Source: Candidula unifasciata (lineage: Eukaryota; Mollusca; Gastropoda; Stylommatophora; Geomitridae). Taken from it: 64,000 bases of DNA. The position numbers and the translations under genes were made by a program. The stretch covers positions 227,001 through 291,000 of the forward strand of contig CAJHNH020008531.1 in NCBI GenBank assembly GCA_905116865.2, in the 5' to 3' direction. Shown here piece by piece: positions 47,825-58,859 of the stretch. The first letter of the stretch is position 1, and every line of letters begins with the position of its first letter. The notes under the pieces were generated by a model, which did not search any database, was not told where the DNA came from, and saw nothing but the letters and a program-made list of their open reading frames with translations.

Positions 47825-49115
47825 AACAGAGACGCAGTTTTAAATCTGATTAGTTAACGAAAGACAATTTATTTACTAGTAATAAAAAGATTACATCATT
47901 TTTTTTTATTTATGTGCAATAACCATACAATTTTTTTGTCCTTCTTATTTAACATTAACATATCACCTAAGTCTATCAATAATGTCTTTGTCACTTAAAG
48001 GGTTTTGCTGCATCTTGAAAGATTGTTCCAAGAATTTTTTTTTTCCGATGCAAATGCAGAAGGAGTACATTCTAGATACTAAGTTCTACCGTATAGAACA
48101 GTTTCAACTGGAAACTTTGCAGTTACCAATTAACATGGAGTTCTTTTTGGGTGGGTCAAATAATGTAAGACGGGTTTCCTGAATATGTGTATACCCACAA
48201 ACCAAACAATAGATAGCTCACACTGCCAGCTAGCCAAGTCCATCCATGTATCCATTCATGAAAACAATAACACAGTCTATCACCTGCAACCTACTGCGAG
48301 CAGTTTCAGCAGTATTTGTTGTCTCGTTTTTTTGTGAGTGTGCCAATTATATTGGCTAAGAAGTGTTAATTACACCAAAACGAGGGGCTTGGATCAGTAC
48401 TCTAGTATCTGATGACTACGACTGCTACCATTAGTATTTGAACTTTGCTCTGGCTCCTGAGGTTGGGGACAGAGCGCGCATGGGAATGTCCCAAGGTCTG
48501 TGATGTCACCTCCTAACTCCACTCAACTCAACTCCAGTATCAGAGGAGAGTTTTTTGGCTATAGGGATGGGCTGTACCTAAACAAACAAATTATTGTGAA
48601 TGGCTGTTTATTTATCAAATATAATGTCACAAAATTAGTTTTCAACTAATGAGACATACACTGATGTTTACAGACTAGACAATATGACACATGATTCTGG
48701 AGCTTTGTTTCTGGTAGTCGAAATGCTGCCAAAAATCCATTTAATTTCTCTGTTTAGTTTTTATTACTCACAGGGTTCAATCTTTTTCTGCAAATATTTG
48801 TTCTCCGAAATAGCCTTCCCATTTTTTTTACTATTTATTTTACATAAATAGGAAGTAAGGGGAAACAAAAAACTCCAACAATCTGATAGCTCAGATATGT
48901 ATACTTTTTTCCGAGTGATATCTACAGTTCAGACAACGAATGCATTTAAAGTCCGGGCACAGTGATGACACAAAAGACAATTAGCAGTTATTTTTCATAA
49001 AGATCCAGTGCGCATGACCTTATATCTTCCAAGAAGGGGTTATTAATGCAAACGTGGCCTTTACCAGGATCACGATTTTCAGGTCCATTATTACCAACGT
49101 TATCAGTTCATCATT
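47825..49115. other. Intron, mostly unrecognised, with a LINE family A 3' end
   Basis: At 48440-48535 (+) the family A terminus is visible (ggttggggacagagcgcgca ... gtgatgtcacctcc). The rest shows no gene. Confidence 0.5.
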
Positions 49116-49119
49116 TGCT

Positions 49120-49655
49120 GGTTAAGCACTAGGATGGCCATAGCAATGCAAAGATTGAACAGGCTAAAAAGTCAATGGTTATGCACCAGCAAGGATATAA
49201 AAATTAGAATTTCTAGAGCATGCATCTTTCCTGTAGCAACATACGGATGTGAATCGTGGACTATCTCTCAGTCCTTAAGAAAGAGAATAGGGGCTTTTGA
49301 GTTGAAATGCTAAAGAAAGATTCTCAGAATATCTTGGACGAAAAAGAAAAATACTGATATCTTGAAAGATCTGAACATCAAGGAAGATTGGCTAATAAAC
49401 AGCATCCTGTCTCGGGAGCTGAAATATTGTGGTCATATCAAGCGACACGACGGATTGGAAAAAATTTATAGCAGAAGGCATGGTACCAGGAAGGAGGGGC
49501 AGGGGCCGACGATACGAAGATGGGCACAGGATATAAATGACTCCTTGAGTATGAAAGTGCATGAGGCGGGAGAACTGGCGAGAGACAGAGTTTCTTTCAG
49601 GCAGACTGTGATAAGAGCGACCTTCTGCAAAGGACCTGCTACATGATGATAATAA
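49120..49655 (+). mobile_element. LINE family F, ORF2 C-terminus
   Basis: The sequence is close to 58270-58790. The plus strand encodes MAIAMQRLNRLKSQWLCTSK, ATYGCESWTISQSLRKR and WLINSILSRELKYCGHIKRH. It ends in the same tail (gacctgctacatgatgata). Confidence 0.82.
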
Positions 49656-49758
49656 TCAGTTCATCACTGAAAATCTGGCCGATTAAGTTAAATCATATTC
49701 TGGTTGAAGTCCGCAGAAATATATATTTAAAAAAAATTCTCTAGTTTGCGATTGTCTA

Positions 49759-49983
49759 AGGAGTCACCTTTGCGGAGCAGCTAGACGTTCGCCGCGGATC
49801 GAAAGGTTGTGTGTTCGCTCTCTGGCGGAGCCAGACTTTTTTTTTTTTTTTTTTCAAAAATGACCTTGGCTCCCAGGTCGACCCAGCCTTTAATGGGTAC
49901 CAGGTGCCGTCCCGTCTATAAATATAAGGTCTAGCCCTATATGCCCTATAGCCTAAAGGCGTGGACAAGGGACTTTTACCTAC
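49759..49983 (+). mobile_element. tRNA-derived SINE, copy 4
   Basis: The head ggagtcacctttgcggagca resembles the copy 5 head, with B-box-like ggttgtgtgttcgctctc. Then come a T-run (49837-49854) and the body ccaggtcgacccagcctt with 'aatgggtaccagg'. The tail is acttttacctacc. Confidence 0.85.
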
Positions 49984-50139
49984 CTTTTTGTGATATCTTG
50001 CAATTTCTTGCGATTATCTTAGACAGCCTAAATTTTTTTTAAACATTTTCATTTTTGGTGTAAAAATAGTCATACAAGTCTTCTAAAAAGAAAGATTAAG
50101 TTCATTAAGGAGGCCCTATAAACAATAAAAAGAACTCCA

Positions 50140-50295
50140 TACGGAGAATGCACACCAGGGGTCCACTGGTCATCCGTAGAGATCCTTCGTCGAACATTTC
50201 TTTCGGCCCATTGCTTCCCTAAACAATCTCGTAAGGGGGGCTGACTTGGGTCATGCAGCCAGGCCCTAATTATACCCTGCTGCGCTTCACTGGAC
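50140..50295 (-). mobile_element. LINE family B, 3'-end fragment
   Basis: The reverse complement contains gcatgacccaagtcagcccc and 'gggaagcaatgggccgaaa', resembling the terminal region at 39880. Confidence 0.5.
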
Positions 50296-50520
50296 TCGAT
50301 AGGTGCTACGAGATTTGGTATCGCTGCGGAAGCAAATTAGGAGGAGGAGGAGGAGGAAATTATAACTACAAATGAAGAAGAGAAAAGAAGACAAAGAAGG
50401 AGGAGAAGAATTATAATAAGGAAAAGGTATGGGATACTGATAGAACATTATTTATGAATCAGCTTTGTTCAAAGTGCTTTGACTGTTCCATGAAAGCAGC
50501 ATCTGAAACTGGACACTCAC

Positions 50521-50627
50521 CTAGAATATTAGGCTCTTGGCACGCGCCTCTGGACTTACTGGGTAGGCTCGACTTCCCACCCTCAATGTTGACAAGGTCT
50601 TCGTCAAAGCCTTCTTCCTCTGCTGAC
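50521..50627 (-). CDS. ABCA3-like transporter, exon 1 of 13 in window (linker after NBD1)
   Basis: This is the most 5' exon seen of an ABCA-type lipid transporter. It encodes about 35 hydrophilic, acidic residues (SAEEEGFDEDLVNIEGG...) like the linker between NBD1 and transmembrane domain 2 in ABCA3-type proteins. The acceptor is ...acatacag before 50627 and the donor is G|gtgagt after 50521. It starts in phase 2 (one base completes the previous codon) and ends with one base that joins CT of the next exon to give Ala. The match to the family is weak on sequence alone. The evidence is position, clean splice sites and phase fit. No exon for NBD1 was found between 50628 and 64000. Confidence 0.7.
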
Positions 50628-50639
50628 CTGTATGTTGCA

Positions 50640-51300
50640 AAATGATTTTTATCAATAAAACGATCAGTTATTAGCAACAGATTCTTGATGTACACAACGA
50701 ATTTAGAATGTTTATGTTGTTAGAGAAGTAACTGAATTGCACATTTGCAACTTTATACGATGATTAGAATCTGAGGTTCATGTAAAAAAAGGACATATTT
50801 TAAGTGGTATGGGAGGTAGTTTAAAAAAAGGGGTGGTGGCATATCATCACAATATCTATTTGCAATAAAAAAATATATGTGCGTTTATGTCTCTCCAGAA
50901 TCATATGTCATGTGGTCTTCATCATTCTCCCAAAGCAAATTTCTAAGTTCATTTTTCTGCCTTGAAGCTTTTACTCTTCCTGGTTGTCATGAACCTCGAT
51001 GGGTAGAAACAAGTAGACCTTGGTATATTAGGCACATTCTGAAGACGTTGTGCGTGACCGAAGAGGGACAAAACACAACGGATCTGGAGGAGACAACCTC
51101 AATAAAAAAATAAAAAAAAACCTAAGCCTACGATGGACCTACGTGCCTATAGGCTGAATGACTGTGGGTTACACAGCCGTGAACGTTGAACGCCTGGTTA
51201 GCAGGTGGGGTGGCGCTGGGCGTAGGACTCCATCAGGACATTCCCTGCCTTTTCCCAAGCAAGCAGGCAATACTAGGGTGACCGTTTAATTCCTGCACTG
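50640..51300. other. Non-coding, nothing recognised
   Basis: Searched for an ABCA NBD1 exon on the minus strand and found none. Confidence 0.4.
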
Positions 51301-51349
51301 AAAGATTTTCTGTAGATTTTGTATTGAATAATAAAAAGAATCATCGCTG

Positions 51350-52890
51350 GAGCGGTTGAGTGCGTGCTGTATGCTTGATACCATCTTCAGGTGGCAACGG
51401 AGAGAATTAAAAAGACAAGGACATGGAGAGGGGAGAAGGCATAGAAATAGGAGAGCAGGAGCCCGAAGAGGCAGGAGCAAAATCGAGCGTCTTGGATTAA
51501 AGCATATCAGAGTGGGTTACTGGAACTGTCATAGTGCAAAGCAGAGAGGACCTGTACTGGAGAGACTGATTTATGACTTTGATATCATCATGCTGCAGGA
51601 ATTAAACACAGATGGATATGAGTGTCCTGGATACATTAGTTACATAAATCCTACTGGACTGGAAAGACTTGGACAATGTCTGCTGGTGAAACATGTTTTG
51701 AAGCATGGGGTTCTTGACCTGGGCCGGTGAAATCATAGTACACTAGAGGTTCAGAATTACAGAAAGTGCGAAAAGCATCTCACAGGTAACAAGAGGATGT
51801 AGAGAGGCTAAAAAGTTTTAGAAAAGAAAAAGTAGAAGATTTCAAGCGTTGTGCTGCAGATGCAAAAAAGGCTAAATGGGTAAATTTCATGAGCGACACT
51901 GGAGGTGATATATCACTGGGTAGGTTTTGGAGACTTCACCGACGCAAAGGAAGGATCGACCAATTATAACAGATATACACTGATAATGATATACCAATGA
52001 CAACAGACAAGGACAAAGGGGAATCATTTTTGAAGAGATTTATAGCCCAAACTGATCATAATGAGAGGGAGCTTAAATATTCATTAAGAGATAATCTGTA
52101 TAATACACACACACACACAAAATTATAATTATTTTGAGGATATTATAAGGGTAGAGGATATATGTTCTTGCATATAGGCAGGGGAAAGATAGGCGACGGA
52201 TAGCTCACGAGCCACCGGCAACTGTAGACAAAGTGACTAGTGTGCAGAAATGGGTGCTGTGATCAATTCAGAAAAGGTAGCTGTTTTGAAGTGCTCTATG
52301 GACAATAGAACTGTAAAAGCTAATGTCGCTTGGTGCAACAAAGCCTGGCATATGATATCACAACGCCTAGTTTGAGAGTTGAGGCGGAGGCAGTCGTTGC
52401 TGCCTTCCGCTAGCTTGAGAATCAGCTGTACACACATGTCATCATTGTAACTGACTCACAGAGCATGCTGAGAAGGGTATGCTCGGTGCAGAGTGGCAAG
52501 CATCACTTCAGAGGTCCAGGGTAGTTAGCATCCTTTGGATATTTTCTTCAGCTAATGCGGGTGTGTTAGGGAATGAGCAGGCGGATAGACTAGCCGGTTC
52601 TGCACCATCTGATGGTGAACTGATGTATGACAAGCTAAATGTTGTGAGGGCCGTTTCGGAACGAGTAAACAGTGCCGAGAAACAAATAGGTCATTGCGGT
52701 CTGAGGAGTATGGCACTGCGAGGAGTTACAATGGGATCTGGCCGACGCTCGGCACTTAGAGGAAAGGCGAGACGGATATACAATCAGACAGATACAGGTA
52801 CCATCGGAATTTTAACTTGTTGCTTGCTGCTGAAGATGGGGACGGGGCGCTTATGGGAGGGGCCCGAGTGCTGTGATGTCGATTTTTAAT
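51350..52890 (+). mobile_element. LINE family A, internally deleted copy
   Basis: The 5' part has a basic leader and the endonuclease start (HIRVGYWNCHSAKQRGPVLE; DFDIIMLQELNTDGYECPGY). Most of RT is missing. The 3' part has RNase H (GVLGNEQADRLAGSAPSDGE; NSAEKQIGHCGLRSMALRGV) and the terminus gtgctgtgatgtcgattttt. Confidence 0.85.
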
Positions 52891-53279
52891 TTTACAATCA
52901 ACATTTTTTGAAGTCACAGTTGTCAAAGAATCACAGAAGAAGCACTAAATAAAACAAATGGACTAAAAACCGTAGAGAGAAACTCCAGGAAAAACGTTTA
53001 TGAGAGAATATGTAGTTTAAAATATAATTTTTTAATATAGACAAAAGTGGCTGTTTATCCATCTTACAAATAGTTGAGGGGGAAAAGAGTCTAATAGGAC
53101 CTGACACATCAGGTTCTGTCATGTATAATACAGAACGGTACACTGCTTTAGCTAGCGGAGAAGGTAACACAAGTTGGAAATGAATTAACGTTCAGTAGCA
53201 ATGACATCTTTCATCTGAATTTGGCCAAAAAAATAATTATGGAAGAAATGTAAATATGAAAACAATTGATTATGCTCGA

Positions 53280-56200
53280 TGATTAAAAAAAAATTTTAAA
53301 ATTATAAGATTTCATAGACATAAAAATGCTGAGCAATCACGACCTTAATTCTTGTAGTTTCTCATAAAAGTAGGGTACACTAGTCTATGGAAATATCAAG
53401 AACCTTCTTCTTCTTTTGTCAAAATCTGCTGCTGCCGCTAGGCGTCGCAGTCTATCAGATGATCGGCAACCCAGCCAGGGCGCGCTCAGTCGCTTCATAT
53501 GCCGTGATGTTATGAAGTTTCAAGTTGTCCGTGACTCCTTCAATCCATCTTCTTCTTGGTCTTCCCCTGCCACTTCGTGTTTCGATTTTCATGTTGTATG
53601 TTCTTGATGCTGGCATCGTTGGTTCCATTCTCATTAGGTGACCAAACCATTTCATTCTTTGCTTCTCAATAAATTTAACGATGGGTATGGTTCCAATAGT
53701 TCTTGTAATCACATCGTTTCTCACTCGATCTCTTCTGGTTTTATTCGCAGCCATTCTCAAACATCTCATTTCACAGGTGGTTAGTGTTCTCTCGTGTTCT
53801 TTTGTTAATGTCCAAGTCTGACATTGATAACCTAATGTCGGTATAAAGATTGTATTTATAATTTGTCTTTTTATCTCAGCTGGGACAGCAGGGTGTTTTA
53901 AAATTGGGGCAAGCTGGTATGCGACATTGTTGGCTTGTTGGATTCTTGCTTCGATCTCTCTCTCTCTTTTTTACCATTGAATGTAAAGATACTTCCCAAG
54001 TATTTAAATTCTTGCACTTGTTTTAGGCTTTGATCTAGAATCTTTATGTCGATGGTCTGTTGCTCTCTACTTATGCACATGACTTCTGTCTTTTCAGTAT
54101 TGATCTTCATATGATGCTTGAGGCAACTGTCGTGTAGTAGGTTTATGTGGTCTTGCAGCTGTTTACTATCACTGTGATATAGGCATTGAACGTCGGCAAA
54201 GAGCAGCTCATTGAAGTCCTCCTGTTTATCGACATCTGTTGGTGTTTTGTCTATTTTATTTGTATTGTCCATAAATATTATGAAAAGTAAAGGTGATAAT
54301 ACACAACCTTGTCTTACTCCTGATGTTACTGGGAACCAGTCTGTGATGCCAGCTCTTGTTCTAATGGCGCTTTCACTTTGTCTATAAATAGCCCTAACAC
54401 AATCTAAAATTGTTCCATTTATACAATCGTTTTCAAGAACTTTCCATAATAAATTTCTGTTTACTCTATCGAAGGCTTTTTCTTGATCTATGAAAGCGAT
54501 GTTCATTTGATGTCTGTGTTCTATTGTCTTTTCGCTAACTTGTCTTAAAGCAAATATAGCGTCAGTACACCCTCTTCCTTTCCTAAATCCGACCTGTGAT
54601 GGGCTCAGGATCGGTTTTACAACGGATCTAATTCGTTGTTCCAGAATTTTGGCAAACATTTTTCCTTCGCGGCTTAGAAGGGAGATGCCTCTGTAATTGT
54701 TACAATCTTGCTTATTGCCCTTTCTTTTCCAAATTGGGACTATAAGGGCTCTTTGTCAGTCTATTGGTACAGTTCTTTCATTCCAGGCTTTCCTAAATAT
54801 GTGGAGTAGCCAGGTGACTCCAAATTCTCCACAAGCCTGAATTGCCTCGGCTGATATTCCATCAACACCTGATGCCTTATTTTTGGGACTGCATCTGATT
54901 GCTTCTCTGACTTCTTGTTCGATTATTGTAGGCTGTTCCTCGTTTGTATATCTGGGTGTGAATGGTACTGTTTCCTCATTTCCTGTTACATTCAGAAGAG
55001 TCTGAAAGTATTCTTTCCACCTTTCTCTGATCTTGCCCTCCTCATGTATGGGTTTGCCTTGACTATCATTGACATATTCAGATGGCTGGAATGGTTCATC
55101 TCTAGTTCTCATTTTTGCAATGGTTTTGTAAAACTGTCTACTAGATTTAGCACAGATTTTGGTAAGATTTTCCCCATACATGATCCAGGATGTTTCCTTG
55201 GATTGTTTAATTTCTCTTGCAGATTGTCGCCTGGCAATTCTGTACTTGATATAATCGTCATCTGAGCGGGATCTTAGCCATTTCTTGTATTGCTCCTTTT
55301 TACATTTCACTGCTTGTTTTACGTTATCATTCCACCATGCTGTTTTTTCCTGAACGTTCCTCCTGTGTATCTAATACCACAGAGTGTTGTTAGGCAGTTC
55401 AGAAGAGTGTTCTTAAATTTTTGCCACGCAGCTTCCACATTGTCACTTGATGTTATTAGCTCAGCCATCTTCGCCGTCATTTCTGCCTGTACTTTTGCTT
55501 GGTTGTCTAGATTGCTTAGGTGTCTTATGTCAATCCTTGAGGTACGTACTGATGTTTTTTTTTTTTTTTTTTTTTTGGTTAATTGTTGCTTCGCTTAGAT
55601 ATACGATCAGCGGTCGATGGTCTGTTTTTAAAGAGATGTTAGGAATTACTCTTGCGTCTTCTACTAAGCTTCTTCTCTTTTGTCGATTTAGTATGTAGTC
55701 CAACTGTACGGCCTGGTCTGGGTTGCTCCATTTATGCCAGGTGTTTATTTGGCTTTGTCGATGCTGATAGAAACTATTGGTGACATAAAGGCCATGCTCT
55801 GCACAAAGTTCTAAAATACGCTGCCCGTTGTAATTGCAGACTTTGCTGTTGTCTGAGTGTGGCCCGATATATTCCTCCCACGGTGTTCGCCTCTGCCCTA
55901 TATGCCCATTTAGGTCACCTATTACCATAAGATCATCATTTGCATGTATCTGACTGATGACATCCGACACTGAGTCAAAGAAGTTATCTTTCTCTTCCAA
56001 GGTGTAGCCATCATTGGTGGGTGCGTATACCTGCACAATGCTTGTATTTCTTGTTTTCCCGTAGAGTTGCAATACTATAATCCTTTTAGATACATATTCT
56101 ATATTCTTTACATGTGAGTCGCTCTCTGCTCTTTCTTAACGCCGCTCCAAAATATGACATAGTTGTTATGAATTTCTTTTGTTATGTTGCCTCTTTTCCT

Positions 56201-58790
56201 ACAATCTGATATTCCCATTATATCGATCTTATGTTTCATCATGAATTCTACTATTTCTGGTTCTTTATTTGTGAGACCACAAACATTCCATGTTCCGATT
56301 TTTGTCGCTTGGCAAGTTTGTTTACAATGAGTGAAAGATGGCTGACCTGTTCTCGAGCCCTACGTTTGATGGATTTTCTAATCTCATATATTGTTTCTAG
56401 AGCAGATTTTTGTGAACTCTTAAATCCACTGCCGATTTGCTGGACCTGACACAGATTCATCCTTTAGAGAACACTGGAAAACACGTAAATCATATCGAGA
56501 ACCCTGAAAATTTACACATTCGTTGAATAACACACACTGTTTACGTTCGCCATCTTGGAGAGAAGAACCAGATTGATTATATTTTAATACAACAAAAATG
56601 GAGGACATGTATAACATCTGCAAAAACACTTCCTGGAGCTGACTGTGACACTGATCACAAACTTTTTGTTGCAGAGTTTAAAATAAAACTGAAACAAAAA
56701 GTGTTGAAAAAGGCTAAGCCAAAACGTTTTGATTCGAGTAATTTGCCAAATGATTACAGCATTGAGATAGAAAACAATTTTGAGGCGCTAATGGCAGTGC
56801 AGGAGGATATGACACCTGATGAGTTGGCTGATGAAACAAGAAACATCATCATCACAATAGCTTACGACATGATACATATAAATGACACAAGAAACAGATT
56901 TACATTATAGAAAATTTTTTCAAGCTGATAGAAGAAAGAAAAAGTTTAAAGCAAGTAGGGACGGCAAAAAAAAAAAAAAAAAAAAAAATAGCCATGCATA
57001 TAGGAACTACACGAAAGAAATCAGACGAGCTATCAGAGGAGATAAAAACAGTTCATTATAAATACCTGTAATAGAATTGAACAACTCCAGATGCAAGGAA
57101 GAGACAGAGACATGTTTAAAGAAATTCAGACCTTCTTTACATGTAATAAGTGATAAAAACGATAACACACTAACAGAAACCAAAGACATATTAGAAAGAT
57201 GGAAAGAATACTGTAGAGACATGTATGAGGATCTGACAAGCAATTCAAAAACAACTTGTTAAAGTTATGAAAAAGAACCAGAGCCGTTACTGGATGAGAT
57301 CCGATCAGAAATACACAGCCTGAAGAAAGGAAAGTCACCAGGTTGCGACGAAATACCAGCAGAGCTAATCAGGCAGGAGGAGAGGCCTGCGTCCGAATCT
57401 ACCATGCACTGTGCTCGAAGATCTGGAACAGTGGCATTTGGCCTAAAGCGTGGAAAAGAACAGTCTATATCCCTCTCCAAAAGAAAGGAAATCTAAAACT
57501 ATGCTCCAACTACCGTTCCATCGCATTAATAAGTCATGCTAGCAAAATCCTTTTACGAATTATCATGAAAAGGATTAAAAGGAAATTACAATATGAGCTA
57601 GATGAAGCACAAGCGGGTTTCAGACAGGGTAGAGGAACTAGGTATCACATCTTCAATATAAGAATAATTTTCGAAAAATGCAGAGAATACAACACAGATC
57701 TCCATGCTTGTTTTATTGATTATAGCAAGGCATTTGATTGTGTCCAACACCACAAACTGTGGACTTTTATGAAAAGTATGGGGTTTCCAGCGCAATTAGT
57801 ACATTTAATTGAAAATCTTTATCATGAACAACAAGCAGCCATCAGAGCAGCTGGTGAAACATCTGATTGGTTAGAGTTGCAAAAGGGGGTGAGACAGGGG
57901 TGCATGCTCTCACCATACCCATTCAATATATAGGCAGAAAATATAATGAAAAATATCAAAAATGACCAGACTTGTGACAGTTATGATCCGCTCAAAATTG
58001 GTGGCAACCCTAATCCGGAACTTTGCTACGCAGATGACACAGTCCTCCTTTCGAACAGCGTAAAGGGAATAGAAAATTTAATAGTGTCTGTCCAAAAGCA
58101 CAGTGAAGATCAAAATCTGTTCTTGAATTTAAAGAAAACGAAAATAATGTCCACAGATAAAACTGGCTGTCACCCAAAAATGACAATAAATGATAAAGAA
58201 ATAAAAAATGTCACAAACTTTGAATATCTAGGCTCTATAATAAACAACAATGGAGACTGTTAGACAGAAATTAAAAGGAGGATGGCCATAGCAATGCAAA
58301 GATTGAACAGCCTCAAAAGTATATGGTTAAGCACCAGCAAGGAGACAAAAATTAGAATTTTAAGAGCATGCATGAAAGCTGTGGCTACACACGGATGTGA
58401 GTCGTGGACTATCTCTCAGTCCTTAAAAAAAGAGTATAGGGGCTTTTGTTCTGAAATTCAAAGATGATGAAAAATACTGACATCTGAAAAGATCTGAACA
58501 TCAAGGAAGACTGGCTAATAAACAGCGTCCTTTCTCGAATATATGAAATATTTTGGTCATATCAAGCAACACTACGGATTGGAAACAATTATAGCAGAAG
58601 GCATGATAAAAGGATGGAGAGGCAGGGGCCGACGACACGAAGATGGGCACTTGATATAAATGACTCCTTGAGTGTGAAAGTGCAACAGGCGGGAGAACTG
58701 GCAAGAGACCGAGTTTCTTTCAGGTAAATTGTGATGAGAGCGCTGTTCTGCAAAGGACCTGCTACACGATGATGATGATGTTTCTATGTA
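53280..58790 (+). mobile_element. LINE family F, interrupted by the family G element
   Basis: The endonuclease end is split: 'LVYGNIKN' at the left junction (to 53404) rejoins 'QIDYILIQQKWRTC' at 56570. It continues ADCDTDHKLFVAEFKIKLKQ, then RT (PLQKKGNLKLCSNYRSIALI; EAQAGFRQGRGTRYHIFNIR; CFIDYSKAFDCVQHHKLWTF; VRQGCMLSPYPFNI; catalytic [12 protein letters not shown]) and the C-terminus AIAMQRLNSLKSIWLSTSKE. The tail is a GAT repeat near 58768. At least four stops or shifts; the 5' end is truncated. Confidence 0.88.
53405..56562 (-). mobile_element. Full-length RTE-like LINE (family G), nested insertion
   Basis: The minus strand begins ctctccaagatggcgaac. An ORF start MNLCQVQQIGSGFK lies at 56460. 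The APE endonuclease follows (GTWN-like start near 56310; SIVQVYAPTNDGYTLEEKDN; NDDLMVIGDLNGHIGQ; LKTDHRPLIVY), then the linker (SREFYKTIAK-like; EAIRCSPKNKASGVDGISAE). RT follows (QVGFRKGRGCTDAIFALRQV; AFIDQEKAFDRVNRNLLWKV; VRQGCVLSPLLFIIFMD). Catalytic FADD reads FADV, so the second Asp is lost. The C-terminus (MKWFGHLMRMEPTMPASRT) and a GAA tail end near 53405. The flanks are aagaacc (53398-53404, 56563-56569). Several stops. Confidence 0.88.
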
Positions 58791-58859
58791 CACATTCATT
58801 TGCTTTTTTACATTAATAAAAAAAAAAACGTTATGGTCAGTTCTTCTTTATTCCAATGA

